Shown: positions 1-11,500, counted from the first letter of the stretch. The stretch: DNA of 64,000 bases from Trichobilharzia szidati (GCA_944472155.2 OX235271.1:65454416-65518415); one strand, 5' to 3'. The notes: generated from the sequence alone by a model not told the origin. Numbers and translations are program-made.

Positions 1-194
1 ATGCACATGGTCCGGAGTTCGATCCCCAGCCGACGCACTCCTTCACCTTGCTAACCTAGTAATAGAACTGGCTAAGAGGGAAGGTTGGGTATGAAGCTAC
101 CAACCCATCCTGTAAAAATAAACACTGCTACAGAAACTTCAAGCATATAGCTTGAAGCCCTATGTTCCACTGGGAACGTGAAGGAATAAAAAAA
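1..194 (+). mobile_element. tRNA-derived SINE (family A), left end cut by the window
   Basis: The copy starts inside the anticodon-like arm. It then has the box B motif, the CCGACGCA acceptor end, the body with AGGTTGGG and CATCCTGTAAA, and the tail AGCCCTATGTTCCACTGGGAACG ending in an A run. Only the first few tens of bases are missing. Confidence 0.85.
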
Positions 195-1966
195 ACTCTT
201 GTTCACCAAGATAGAAGGTATCCGGGTGATTGAGTCACAGGATAAGACCGCATGCAGTTCTGGTCTAGGGTTAGTGTTCAGGCTAACAGAAAACCAATGC
301 TTAATTACACAGCCAGTAGGTATATTTTTATGTGTTATGCAGTAGCCACGCAAAAATTTGTACACTACGGTATGAATCACATTAAATTCCAACAGTTATA
401 AGTATTATTCAGATGCCGGAACGTTGGTAAATAAGACTTCAGGTAAGTGCTTGAAGTCAAATGTCTAACAAATGAGTCAAATGACTCATACTCCATCTAA
501 AAATTCAGAGAAGCGAAGAAATCTGTGCAGCTTTGACTCTGAATAAGCCAAGTTCAGATGTTCTTCAAATACGTTAGTTATCCCTTACTCATGAATGGAA
601 ATCAGTAACATTTGTTGAAAAGTACCAAAAATAGATAAAGGGTTACTGGGCAGCTGAATTCAAGGGAAGGAAAATAATTTCAGGTGTCTTATTTGTAAAA
701 ATGAAATAAGATTATGCAACAGTATTTCTCGCTTTAGGCTGCTCTGATATTTTTTCGTCTCTTTTCCATCTGTTTGTCACTATATTATTATATATATTAT
801 ATTATACTATGAATGAAATGAATAAACCTTGAGAGAATAGACTCACTTTAGAAAAGGGATCCTCTCGAATGCATACTGCAATAAAATAAGAAATATACGG
901 AATAGGAATTAGCTTATATAAGATAAAATTTAAATTATTATGAACATACGCTCATAATTATTGTCATTTACCCATGTATATTCCTTTTCCTCCAGTAAAG
1001 GACTACCGTAATGAAGGTGATTCTTTAAGGAAAAATTGGGCGGAATTAACAAAGTAGAATTCGTGTGATCTCTATCTCAATTCAAACCAATCTTGAGGTT
1101 TACATCTAGCGCCGGTTTCTGTCTTATTCTCTTCCTGAATGATAAGCTTTTGAATAATGGTACTACCAAAAACATTGACGGTCATTCATGTCACCTGATT
1201 TTCACAATGATGTGACATTCAAAGATTTGAATACCATCATGAGACAGTTTGTTCTATAAGACGTTTAACTAAAATTATTTTTGTGATGAATATTTTTATA
1301 CCAGGGGAAATTTAGTTATCCTTGTGTCAATTCACAAGCTGATGAGTTTAAATTAAGTGTGGAAGAATATACTATTACGAAACAGAAGTAATATATATGT
1401 ATGTGTGCATAAAAGGCAAAACGATGATTATCGACCATATATTGGATTTTATGCGAGTACCAAAGATTCCAATGAATTCTTACTTTTTAAATACCCAACC
1501 TAATGCCGATGTGGATACAAGAATACATGATTAAAAACATTCTGTAGTCGAGTAGTTATTTCTTGAAAATCTCTCATCGTTATCTCATATTTAAGAATAA
1601 GTCTGTTACTTCGAAAGACAACTTTCAAGTTAGGTTTGACCACATACCACTCTATAGGCTTATGCAATTACCGAGGATCAAACCCAGAGATTTTCACCTA
1701 ACCAAATGAACACGTTAACATTCAGTATTTTGGACAGAATTCAATGGCCATTTGAGCCTAACTTCTTTCGACTCAGTGTGTAGAGCAACCATTTAGTGCC
1801 TTCGACGAGTAGTTGGCGCAAAACCTAGCATAGTTGGAACAAAAATCCAGAAGTTTTCATTGAAACTACTTATTGATGTCCGGGTACCGGCTGGAATACC
1901 CACACTGCTAGTTGCTCGTCATGATTAGGGTGTTTATCCATGTAAGATCTAAGGAGAAATGCTTAC

Positions 1967-2256
1967 TGATAACAGTGGTTGGAAGTGGCGTTATACATCA
2001 TGAATTGACGGAATTTAGAATATATTACTCTCTGAGTTTTAACATGGTGGCTGAATGACCAACGCATTTGAATAAAAGCTGAATGTCCTCTGGTCGATCG
2101 GTGGTAGGCTTGTGGGGGCATACTTATAAAAAGAGTCTTAATCTGAGATAAAACATCTGTTCGGTACACTCTAATTTTAATCGCTTCAGAGCGTGGTAAA
2201 GGATAACCTGAAGTCATACGAACAACCATGAACCAACACTTAACTTTCACCATAAC
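1967..2256 (-). CDS. Possible further exon, unrecognised protein segment
   Basis: A 96-codon stretch on the minus strand stays open from an acceptor-like site (aacgtcag) to a good GTAAGC donor. It includes VMVKVKCWFMVVRMTSGYPL and MPPQAYHRSTRGHSAF. Its base composition is richer in G+C than its surroundings. It would follow exon 7327-7598 on the same strand, but the text does not match a copine A domain as far as can be seen. The acceptor lacks a clear pyrimidine tract. It could belong to another gene or to an unrecognised element. Confidence 0.25.
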
Positions 2257-2780
2257 CTGACGTTACATTCTATTGAAACACTATTTAATCAGTATTTCAA
2301 CGATGATCTGTTTAGTGAGTAGGTGGATAAGGTAAAACTAAAAATCTCCTATAAATGTTGTTCACAGTGTGTGACAAGCAACGAAACAAGATTTATATTA
2401 TGATTTTATATGTATCTACACCACCTTATAACATTTTCAGAGATTGTTGGCCTTTCAAGCTGCTCTCATATCATTCATTATCATGTTTAGACAACTTGGT
2501 TTTTGCTTCAGACTGAAATTCTATCCTCTTATTAAACAGTGCACTTTCAAAGAATAGAGTAAATTAAAAAATGTAAACTAAATGGCTACCATTTTGATCT
2601 TGTGAATACTTGTAACTAATACTTAATTGCATAGCTTGTTTGGAGAAAGTCCTGTTTCAGTGCCTGTCTGAAAATACACTTTATGGGTAAACGAAGTGAA
2701 CCACTATAACTTTTTATTTCAGAATAGGAATTAACTGACGGATTATATCTCTCTAGAAGTCAGAACACAGAGAACACAGA

Positions 2781-2979
2781 GTTCTTGCTAACCACTGAGG
2801 TGATTCGGGATTCTACCCCCAGCCAACGTACTCCTTTACCTCACTAAGCCAATAACAAGACTGGTAAAGAGGGAAGGTTGGGCATGAGGCTTGCATCCAA
2901 TAAAAATAAACGCTACTATTACCGAAGCTCCGAAGCTCTATTTTGAAGCCCCATGTTCCACTGAAGATGTAATGGAATA
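2781..2979 (+). mobile_element. Family A SINE, 5' truncated and diverged
   Basis: The tRNA-like head is reduced to the part before CCAGCCAACG. The body with CTCCTTTACCTC and GGTTGGGCATGAGG, and the tail CCCCATGTTCCACTG, are clear. Many substitutions point to an old copy. Confidence 0.75.
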
Positions 2980-3187
2980 AAACAATAAATAATAAGAAGT
3001 TCGGACTAGCGATGCGGAATAGTCCACTCTCTTTCTCATTTGGGACCATTCATATTTAATGGCAACAATAAATCAAAACCGGATGTGTCGATCAAGAAAG
3101 GAAGTATTTCATGAGAGGCTAAGTATAAAAAATGGACAGCTGATAATAAATATCACGTTCACTGTTTTGAAATTATTGTATAATTTA

Positions 3188-3295
3188 AACAAAGCAACAA
3201 CTACAGATTTAGCAGAATAATAAAGTGGTACCATCTTTTATTTCGTTGCCTTCTCTTCAGCTGCTTACAGGGCAAAAACATTATTAAATGTATCT
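3188..3295 (-). mobile_element. Solo PLE 3' tail (58.6-kb type)
   Basis: On the minus strand this matches the last about 110 bases of the PLE at 57812-58752, including a diverged form of GCAGCTGATGAGAAGCC and the TGGTACCA block. No coding part is attached. Confidence 0.6.
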
Positions 3296-3373
3296 ACAAT
3301 AACCATTTAACATACTTACACAGAGTTCATTTTAAACAGAAATCAATCGATCAATATACACATACACTAATTA

Positions 3374-3397
3374 AATATATATATATATATATATATA
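3374..3397. repeat. AT dinucleotide microsatellite
   Basis: About eleven uninterrupted AT units in anonymous AT-rich DNA. Confidence 0.9.
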
Positions 3398-4095
3398 AGT
3401 AACTAATTTCAATGGAAATTAGCTATTGTTCTAATGATGGTTATTCAAATTAATTGATAAAATGATATAAAATAGCACTATTCAGCAAGTAGATTACCAG
3501 AGATGGGCCTTATGAACAGTTTAACTTGTGTAGTTAAATGAACTGAAATGAATCGGCTCCGTTAGTTGAGTGAAACCGAGTACTGGTGCGAAGAGCTAAT
3601 CCTTAAATAAGCGAAACAACCATATGGGGTATTTTAGAGTATTTTATCCTGTCTAGCAAGTACTTATATACATCAGTGATACATACCATGTTGCAAGTGG
3701 AGTTAAACACCTACCAGAAGCTCTTCTAGGTTAGCTGAAAAACTCTAGTCAACAGTGAATATTCAGGTATCATATGGATGATAAATAAATGACTGTTCAC
3801 GTTTTTCGCTTATTTTAATTTTGCAAACTTTAGGCAATCAGTTACCATTTTTTGGATGCAGCTACATTTTAATTTAAACAAAGTGGTTGTTTACATTGCA
3901 ATTCAAAAACGCCAGTGGAGATGACATTAAGACTAAGTTAACTGTTGAATAATGTAGGTGGTTGTACACACTATCGAGTTATCCGTGCAACTATTTCTGC
4001 TCTATACTGCTTTACCATTCACATATGATGCAAGCGTTAAGCACTAAGCCTTAGCTGTAACCTTATGCACATTAGTGTAATTTGCAGTTAATAGT

Positions 4096-5090
4096 GTTCT
4101 CTGAACTGGTTGGTTTAGTTGCGGAGCTTTCGTCGTCCCCCCCTCCCTTCTGGACAACATCTTTAGCGCAATATTCAGCATAAAATGAAAGGATTTAAAT
4201 TTCTTTATGGGTGATATTATTGCGTCTCCCGGTAACCATCCTTACATATGTATTGACTATTTTCTATTGACTGGGATTTTAAACTTTCTCATCACACGAT
4301 TTACTTTTAATTAGTTGGTAGGTTTTGTCTATATTAACGTGTTTGTTAATCGCATATTCGTTTGAGTACCAGGCTTTTAGGAATTCCCTGGCACTTTTGG
4401 GGTTTCCTCTGTCTAAGATTTTGACATTATCCCAATAAAATTGATATCCGTAATTGTCTATATGCATTGATACTGTAGAATATATATCGTGTCTTTTCAC
4501 GGCTGATTTGTGTTCCTGGATTGTAATTCGAAGGGGGCACCCACTTTGGCCGATTTAATGCTTGTTACAGTTCATAAAATTTATTTTGTAAATGGTATTA
4601 ATTTTATCCCCTTTTTCTGCTGGATCTTTTGGTTTGCATAAAATCGAATTAAGCGATTTTACTGGCATGTGTGTTATATCTATATCAAACGGTTTCAGTA
4701 TTCTAGCTGTTATTTCAGAAATATTTCTCATGTGTGGTAGAATGAATTTTCTTGTGGTCTTTGATGATGGTTTCTTGTTAGTGTTTTGATTTGACTTTAA
4801 ACACTTTTTGATGAAATTTTGTGGATAACCATTCTTTTCGAAGACCGTTTGTAGGTATTTTTCTCCCATTCTTTTCAACTCTGGAGTGCTACAATGTGTT
4901 TGAACTCTTTAAACAATGTCTGCACACAGTTTCTCTTGTGAGTAATTGGATTATTGCTAGTATAGTTGAGTATTTGATCTGTGTGCGTTGATTTTCTATA
5001 TACTTGTGTTTCTAAAAGCCCTGCAACTAAACCAACCAGCTCAGAGAACACTATTAATTTCAAATCATCCACCTGAGCTACAAATCTTCT
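4096..5090 (-). mobile_element. Penelope-like element, 5' truncated, with inverted ends
   Basis: The minus strand encodes the end of a PLE reverse transcriptase (ETQVYRKSTHTDQILNYTS, then KRNCVQTLFKEFK). A linker follows (ARILKPFDIDITHMPVKSLN) and then a GIY-YIG endonuclease (INTIYKINF, then IGQSGCPLRITIQEHKSAVK). PLE GIY-YIG domains nick the target DNA for insertion. Three open pieces (5072-4875, 4878-4555, 4500-4279) are split by stops and a shift, so the copy is dead. The catalytic tyrosine codon of YIG is TAA at 4557-4555. The two ends, 4096-4122 and 5026-5053, are inverted copies of each other with about one mismatch. Confidence 0.8.
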
Positions 5091-6324
5091 CTGTTACATT
5101 AATGTAATGTTTCATGAACTGTATGCATTTGAAAGTTCGTGCTGGGAAATTATGGAAACCCCTCTCAGTTGTCTTAAACTGTTTCATGTATGCAAATAAG
5201 ACGATCAAATGACCATAGCTATTCAGTTTTGTGTTAATTACATAGAATTAACCAGAAAAAGGTTTTATTATCTGATAATTTATCAATTAATTCAGTTTTT
5301 GAATTTGTTCCTTCGACCAGGATACTTTGCTGATTTGCGTGATCTTTTCACTATGGGAAAGTGAAAGAAACAACTATGCAGTGTAATGAACTATAAGCGA
5401 GTGGTTAAGGCTAGAATTCAGTCTGATAGCTGATGAGTAACAAAAAAGCGGGGATTTACTCCAGTGTTTTTGTCTGATGAAACTCCTTAGCTATAGAAAT
5501 CACATTAGACGAAATACTGGATCCATTTACCACGAGTGTAGTTCAATTCGTATGACCATGAGGTGATTTAATATCTAGTAGGTTAAGTTTGATAATGGAA
5601 CTACAAATGGAACTATAAATATTCTGACCATTGAATGATTATTTATCAAATTACACCGAAGAAAATTCACCTTGTCTGGAAAAACCAAATTACTGTAGAA
5701 ATAGCCTTCATTCTGTTGAGAAATCTAAATCCCATGGGATAAACTGGCCAAATTTTGAATTAAGGTGTCTCTTGTGATTGTTCGCATGTTCATGTGAATA
5801 AAATTTGAAGTTATAAACTCAGCATATTTACACAGACGTTGATTTCGTAACATTGTAACATTTTAAGAGCCACTGAATAATTTATTTCTTTGGTAGGTTT
5901 TGTCTCCATATGTATGGAGTGTTAATATTTCTTTTTATGTAACAAACAGTGTGACTTTTGTCATGTGAATTAAGCTTTTTCCAGTGTGTTTTGTTATGCT
6001 TGAATCTTCCTTCGTAAGTTATATTTAGTTTATTTTATGATAGCTAAAATGTTTCATAAACATATTTTGATGTTGTATGTAATTTCAAGACGAAATGCAC
6101 CATTTTACTGACTTATACTATGAGGGATTTTGACCTGCTACTTAAATACTGATATTGTTGTAAGTATATTCCTTTTTCTCATTACTGTGAAAAAGGACTT
6201 TTTGAGTTCTAAATACTTTAAGTACTGTGGATACAAAGCGCTTTTTGTGAGGTAATCACTGGAACAATCGCCGCCTGACGTTTTTCTGATTCCTTCGCAT
6301 TCTTAGAGAAAAATACGGCCCAAT

Positions 6325-6505
6325 GCTTGAGCTTTGAAATTTCAGCAGATGTCGTATACTTTTATGGGATGGAGTTGCTAGCCTCTCTCCTAACTTTCCC
6401 TCTTTACCTGGCTTACTAACAGCTGAACAAGGTCTAAAAGTTCAGGAATCAAAACCAAACCAACTGCACAGTTGGTAAGCATTCTACAACCGAGTCAACA
6501 ATCAT
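6325..6505 (-). mobile_element. Family A SINE, strongly diverged
   Basis: On the minus strand the order head, CCTCTTTACC-like body and GCTAGC block fits family A, but the box B region is badly decayed and the tail is weak. Confidence 0.5.
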
Positions 6506-7326
6506 CGCGTAAATATCTTCACACTAAGTATTCAATCTTAGTGATCTAAAAGGTTTTTGGAATTTGAAAAGCGATTTATGAATCTTTTCAGTTTAACTAA
6601 TGTGTTTAAAATTTTCAGGATGATGGACTTTGCATCATTTTATCAATCTAGACTGATACACACCGCATAAATTTAAATATCTCTAAGACTCAGCACGGTA
6701 TGAATTCAATATCCTAGAAAACGAGAGAGTAAATTGCGATACTGACACCGTCTAATTGTCACTGAAAAAGCTAGTCAGTAACACGCGATTAAGTTTTCAC
6801 ATGAAGATAAAATCAATAATATCACAAAGATGAATTTATCGATGGTCAAAAGTATTAATTCTATAAATGTATCTGTCTTGATATCTCTGATCAAAGGCAA
6901 AACATGTGATCAGTCTTTAGATATGACAAGTATTCTCAGTGACTGAATGTTAGAAGTATACTATCTAGTTGAATGAATTTAAGCAGTTCAGTGTAATTGT
7001 AAGTGAAGTAGGAGTTTGATATTTACTCAGTAGAAATTTTAAGTGGTATTACGACAGCCTGACTAGAAATTGGGCTACCAAAAACCATCATCATTATACT
7101 GCGTATTACTTCACTTGCTCACTTTGTTTTAATCTATTAAAATATGACCTCTGTTAGCAGTGTTTACTCTCATGGGTATTTAAAACGTACATAACTTGCT
7201 AATTCGCAGGTTTCTACCAAAATTGAGAAAAATCATAGTCGCAGATGACAACATATCCCAATACATGAGATGACTGTTCTTGGGACTTTTAGAACAAACT
7301 GTCATCTCTTTAGAAATAAAACTTAC

Positions 7327-7598
7327 TGTCTGCAGTCTTCATTCATTCTCATAATGTAGTCGCAAACATTTTTCAGTTGAGTTTTCTAGTTTATGCTTCA
7401 GTTCAGGCAGAAGTGTGTCAAACAATCTACTGCAAATCACAATGTTAATTAAACATCTTTCAGGAGAATAATCTATTGTGGAATATAGTGTGCTGAAAAT
7501 TCTGTACATCATATAAACACTGTCCAGAGTAAAGCTATCATTATTGTTAAAATTATTTATCCCCTGGCGTAAGTGATATTGTTGAATATTTAGACAAA
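7327..7598 (-). CDS. Copine-like gene, C2B-like exon with an in-frame stop
   Basis: The exon runs from an acceptor ending in gaattcag to a strong GTAAGTTTT donor on the minus strand. It is open from VCLNIQQYHL through FNNNDSFTLDSVYMMYR to KCLRLHYENE. The spacing resembles a diverged copine C2B: a KKDFFGKSDPF-like block, then a strand like VKIDVYDWD. A TGA follows HYENE 15 nt before the donor, inside a GAAT-GAAT-GAAG repeat. It may be a true end, an alternative end, a sequence error or a broken allele. A truncated hammerhead SINE abuts the acceptor within about 25 bases. If the TGA is real, the protein lacks the rest of C2B and the A domain. Confidence 0.48.
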
Positions 7599-7621
7599 CT
7601 GAATTCAAAGACTTCCATGTA

Positions 7622-7918
7622 TTGGTTACAGGATTTCATCATGAGCTGACATGAGTTAGAGAACCATTGGAAAACCTGCAGGGTGTACTGCACAGCTGTT
7701 TCGTCCTAGCTTGGGACTCTTCAGCATAACCCACCCACCGGGGTTCGAACCCAGGACCTTCTGGTTACAAGGCGAGCTCGTATACCATTAAGCCACTGGG
7801 ACCCGATCCAATGGCCAGCCCATGAATTCTAACTTCTGCCAATTCACAACATAGCACAACCGCTAGCTAATGTCTTCGGCGAGTATTTGTCCTCACACCC
7901 GACCTGCTGCAACCTACT
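7622..7918 (-). mobile_element. Hammerhead SINE (Smα-like), 5'-complete but 3'-truncated
   Basis: On the minus strand the head starts near CAGTAGGTTGCAGCAGGTCG. A tRNA-like part follows with box A (TGGCTTAATGGTATACGAGC) and box B (GGGTTCGAACCC). Next comes a hammerhead core: CTGAAGA, then GTCC and GGAC enclosing a 7-base loop, then GAAAC (about 7699-7725). The end lies about 25 bases from the acceptor of exon 7327-7598. Smα elements of schistosomes are known SINE-like repeats whose transcripts self-cleave. Confidence 0.82.
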
Positions 7919-8087
7919 GGTCCTGGGTTCGAACCCCGGTGGGTGCGTACTGATGAAGAGTCCCAAACTAGGACGAAACAGCTGTGCAGTACTCCCTGCA
8001 GGTTTTCCAACAGTTCTCTAACTGATGTCAGCTCATGATGAAACCCTGTAACCAATCAACCAAATCCCTACAAACCAATACTTGAAC
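7919..8087 (+). mobile_element. Hammerhead SINE, 5' truncated, head-to-head partner
   Basis: This copy begins at the box B block GGTCCTGGGTTCGAACCCC and runs through a hammerhead core (7950-7979) to a 3' end ACAAACCAATACTTGAA. It faces the copy at 7622-7918, so together they form an imperfect palindrome. Confidence 0.82.
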
Positions 8088-8343
8088 TTCCATATATATT
8101 TTGTAAAACGTTCGAAGTAGTATGGCTGGAGAAAATTTTATGCGAGTATACATTTTAAAGACCATATATTTAACAGAGTAGGTTCAGTTGCTTAAAATTC
8201 TTTCAGAAGGAGAATTTTGTCAAAAAAACCTGTCTCCTAACTGAAAACTGTCAAAACAGTAACAGTGATTCTGATTCGTTTTTAGCAAAAACCACCCTTG
8301 TTAGCGGCGTAATATCATTCTAAAAATAAGTATCAAAACTTAC

Positions 8344-8393
8344 CAACCACATCCATGGATGTATTTCGATCAACCTGAACATCATCATTCCAT
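8344..8393 (-). CDS. Copine-like gene, linker exon (50 nt)
   Basis: The exon is bounded by an acceptor ending in cattttttag and a GTAAGTTTT donor on the minus strand. In phase it reads WNDDVQVDRNTSMDVV and leaves one base, which forms a valine with the first two bases of exon 7327-7598. It would lie between C2A and C2B, where copines are poorly conserved, so it has no diagnostic motif. Support comes from splice sites and matching phase on both sides. Another small exon between 17.2 and 8.4 kb cannot be excluded. Confidence 0.45.
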
Positions 8394-8844
8394 CTAAAAA
8401 ATGTTAAAAAAGATTATCCATGATGTTGAAAAAAGAAATGGAAATACATTATCATGTGCAAAATCTTTTCCCTAGAAAGTTAACTGCAAATAAATTTCGT
8501 CAAAATATTAAAGAAACATTGCCGGAGGATATGATATAAAATTTAGATTGACTGCGGCAGCAGGTGTACACTACTGTCACAATATACTAATTTATTACTT
8601 TTGTGAAGAAAAAAATCAAGTAATTCCAATTGCGTTTCACTATTTTCAGCTTTCTTGTACCTCAATAAATTAGAAATGAGAACCTATTCAGTATCAGTGT
8701 GTCCTAACTTAGCGTATAGTTTCTAGTCTATCACACAAAGTACTACCAAGAAAACTGATAGTAATTCTTAAAATAAACTGTCACTAGCTAAATTTTACTG
8801 GGGGAGAAAATGAAGTTTAGAGTGAGGTATTATGTAATCACAGA

Positions 8845-9514
8845 AAAAGGTGATTTCTATGAAAAAACTCAGCAAGGAGTTCGAAGTGCATATAGGAGTA
8901 AGACAAGGCTGGCTGCCCATTGTCACCGATGATATTCGTAATTGTGGTGGACTGGATTATGTGGAAGACGGTGTTTTGGAGCGAGGAGACAGGAATACGC
9001 TGAACCACCAATAAGAAGACTCCAGAAGATCTGGATTTCTTGGATAATATATGTCTGATGTCACACAAACTTGAAGACTTACCAGCGAAAACCAACAAAC
9101 TGGCTGAAGAGTCAAGCAGCCAAGACAGGACTGCAAGTGAACATAGAGAAGATGGAGGTGATGAAGATAACCAACCAACAACAACACCATCCAGCACCAA
9201 TCAGCACCGACGAGAGAGATTTAACAGAGGTTACCTCCATCACTTATCTGGGAAGCATCGTTTCAACTACAGGCGGAACGGAAGAAGATTTCAAAGTCAG
9301 GTTCGGAAAGGCAAGATACGCCTTCATCAACCTGAAACCAGTTTAAAAATCTCCTACACTCAGCCATCATAAGGAACAAGATTTGCACTATCAGCACCAA
9401 TGTCAAGTCAGTCTTTCTACACAGATCAGAAACTTGGCTTGTCACGAGGAGGATTTCCAACAGATTGCAGACTTTTGTCAAAAACTACCTTCGCTGGCTC
9501 CATATTGAAGGTTA
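8845..9514 (+). mobile_element. RTE-type LINE fragment, RT C-terminal part
   Basis: Frames broken by shifts encode the end of an RT domain and the region after it. Readable pieces are VRQG, VDWIMWK, TGLQVNIEKMEVMKITNQQ and SITYLGSIVSTTGGTEED. The copy stops abruptly where the SR1-like fragment begins. Both ends are missing. Confidence 0.82.
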
Positions 9515-10735
9515 AATGGTCATATAAAATGCGTACCGAGTAAGGTGTCGAAGATTTTCTATACCCATTTGTCCAAGCATACAGTCTTTTATAATCCCCT
9601 CATCACTATCCAACGAAATGCAAGGTGAGAGTTGTATACGAAGAGAAAGATCAGAGTCCGACAAGATGATGCTTGCCAGTTTATCCCATGTTTTCAAGTG
9701 TCTATCCATAACAGTATTAATGAGCTGGTTCAGCGATACCTCACTTATCCGACCGACATCTCTCAATGCCCTCACCAAGTAATAAAGTCTTTTTTAATTA
9801 GCTCAGGAAAGATTAAGGAGGAGCGTCGGTGGAACAGCGGTTAGGACACTCGCTGACTATGCATATGGTCTGGATTCGGTCCTCAGCCGACTCCCTCATT
9901 TACCTCGCCAAGTCAGTAATAAAAAGTTGGTAAAGAGGAAAGGTTGGGCATGAGGCTAGCAACCTCATCCTGTAAAAATAAACACTGCTACAGAAACTTC
10001 AAGCCTCTGGCTTGAAGCCCTATGTTCCACAGGGGAACGTGAAGGAAAAAAATAGAGACGAATAGGTAGAATACAAGAATTAACAAAGTGTAAAAGGTGG
10101 AACTGGGTAATACCAGTTTGTATTAACTTCCCTACGTGGACCATTAGACAAAATATCTTTCTGGAAATCAACATGGTTTCGCAAGACCAGGAAAGTTCTG
10201 TTCCAAGGTGTTTGACCTTCAATTTATTTTCAACTTCGCTACTTTCGGTGACACCAGCATTATGGGAGAGAAGCAGTTCATGTAAATCACAATTATGTAT
10301 GAAAGTGAGATAAACAATCTAACATTTGCAAGGATTTGGTTTCAGACCACTAGACAAGGACCACTAACTAAGTTCTGATCGAAAGCTGCTCATTTTAAGC
10401 CAATCTGTTTGAAACGTAACCCCCATAGAAGTAGTCAGATCATCGGAATGCTTAACAAAATTGACTTCATCAATATAAGGCAAATCACAAAAGAATAAAC
10501 ATAACAGAAAAAAAATAAAGAATAACACCTTCAGGAACACTGGCTACAGTAAGTAAAGACATGGAGGTCTTTCCTTTATATATAGTGCATTGATTTCTGT
10601 CAGAAAAATAAGAATGCAACCATTTATGAAACTAGTACTCTGTTTGTGTCCCAACAAGCTTGTCTAATAAATGAGATCTAGGTTAAAAATCCAAAGCAGG
10701 TGTGTAATAAAGAGAAGGTACACCAGACATTTTTA
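9515..10735 (-). mobile_element. SR1-like (CR1 clade) LINE fragment interrupted by a SINE
   Basis: On the minus strand pieces of an RT and C-terminal region align by eye with the better copy at 53595-55285. Examples are LLDKLVGTQTE, WLHSYFSDRNQ, FCLMVHVGKLIQTGITQFH and INTVMDRHLKTWDKLA. A family A SINE sits inside at 9823-10052. Several stops and shifts make it non-functional. Confidence 0.7.
9823..10052 (+). mobile_element. Family A SINE nested in the SR1-like fragment
   Basis: The full head-body-tail order is present, from GCGTCGGTGGAACAGCGG to TATGTTCCACAGGGGAACG plus an A run. SR1 text resumes immediately after it, so this insertion is younger than the SR1 copy. Confidence 0.85.
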
Positions 10736-10755
10736 GCACCTTTTTCTAAAGTGGA

Positions 10756-10885
10756 GACAGTAATCCATTATGGATAAGATTTTATTTTGATAAATCACAC
10801 AGTGTTGTACAGTAATATTTACTGATAACCATGTTTCGAGCAGAAATTATTGCTCATAATCATATGAAGTCAATCGCACAACGTT
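10756..10885 (-). repeat. Single copy of the 51.4-kb foldback unit
   Basis: The blocks TAATCCATTATGGATAAG, ATTTTGATAAATCACAC and GAGCAGAAATTATTGCTC match the arms at 51417-51626. On the minus strand a GAGCA/TGCTC stem followed by GAAAC resembles the core seen in PLE tails. Confidence 0.55.
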
Positions 10886-11134
10886 TTGCTTCATTTATAT
10901 ACATGAGTGAAGTCGATTTGACATTTGAATAAAAATCAGAATAAGATAATGTACATTCAGAAATAATATTAATGCTGTCAGTCAAATACAATCAGATGGG
11001 AAATAAGACGAGTATTTTTATAGTCATAATATGTAACTTGTTAGAATGTTATGATGTGAATTGAAACACACTTTAACACTATTTATTATCCTCTGATTTG
11101 ACTGGTAATTATATCTTCCATATCTCTGGTATGT

Positions 11135-11500
11135 GCGTCGGTGGTATAGTGGTTAGGACGCTCGCCGACCATGCACATGGTCCGGGGTTCGATCCCCGGC
11201 CGACGCACTCCTTTACCTCACTTAATCAGAAATAATACTGGTGAAGAGGAAAGGTTGGGCATGAGGCTAGCAACCACATCCTGTAAATAAAGCAAGAACA
11301 ACAGCGGTTTGTGCAGAATAATATGGTACCATCATTTATTTCGTCGGCTTCTCATCAGCTGCTTACAGCCTAAATAAATTGTGAGACTTACGTACAGAAA
11401 AGTTTTTTACATACTGTAAAATAAACACTGCTACAGAAACTTCAAGCCTCTAGCTTGAAGCCCTATGTTCCACTGGGGAACGTGAAGGAAATTTAAAAAA
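11135..11500 (+). mobile_element. Young family A SINE with 13-bp target duplication
   Basis: The 73-base head (11135-11207) folds like a tRNA. It has a perfect 7-bp acceptor stem (GCGTCGG with CCGACGC), box A-like and box B motifs, and a 6-bp T stem. The anticodon arm is not standard, so it is not a tRNA gene. The duplication ATATCTCTGGTAT flanks it (11120-11132 and 11502-11514). The body is interrupted at 11286-11410 by a PLE tail. The intact acceptor stem suggests recent activity. Confidence 0.9.
11286..11410 (-). mobile_element. Solo PLE tail inserted in a SINE
   Basis: This matches the end of the PLE at 57812-58752 in reverse orientation, including GTAAGCAGCTGATGAGAAGC. The SINE text CTGTAAA(A)TAAA is repeated on both sides, as expected of a target duplication. 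Confidence 0.78.

Noticed and set aside
7267..7307. Regulatory hairpin
   Set aside because: GAGATGAC and GTCATCTC pair with a bulge, but nothing links it to a function and similar hairpins are expected by chance in intron DNA.
7327..7598. Dystrobrevin-like EF-hand exon
   Set aside because: LRQGINNF..IF..L first looked like dystrobrevin, but the phase-matched chain with the C2A exons makes a diverged copine C2B the better reading.
11135..11207. Functional tRNA gene
   Set aside because: The acceptor stem is perfect, but the anticodon arm and T arm are not standard, and a conserved non-tRNA body and target duplication follow. It is a SINE head.
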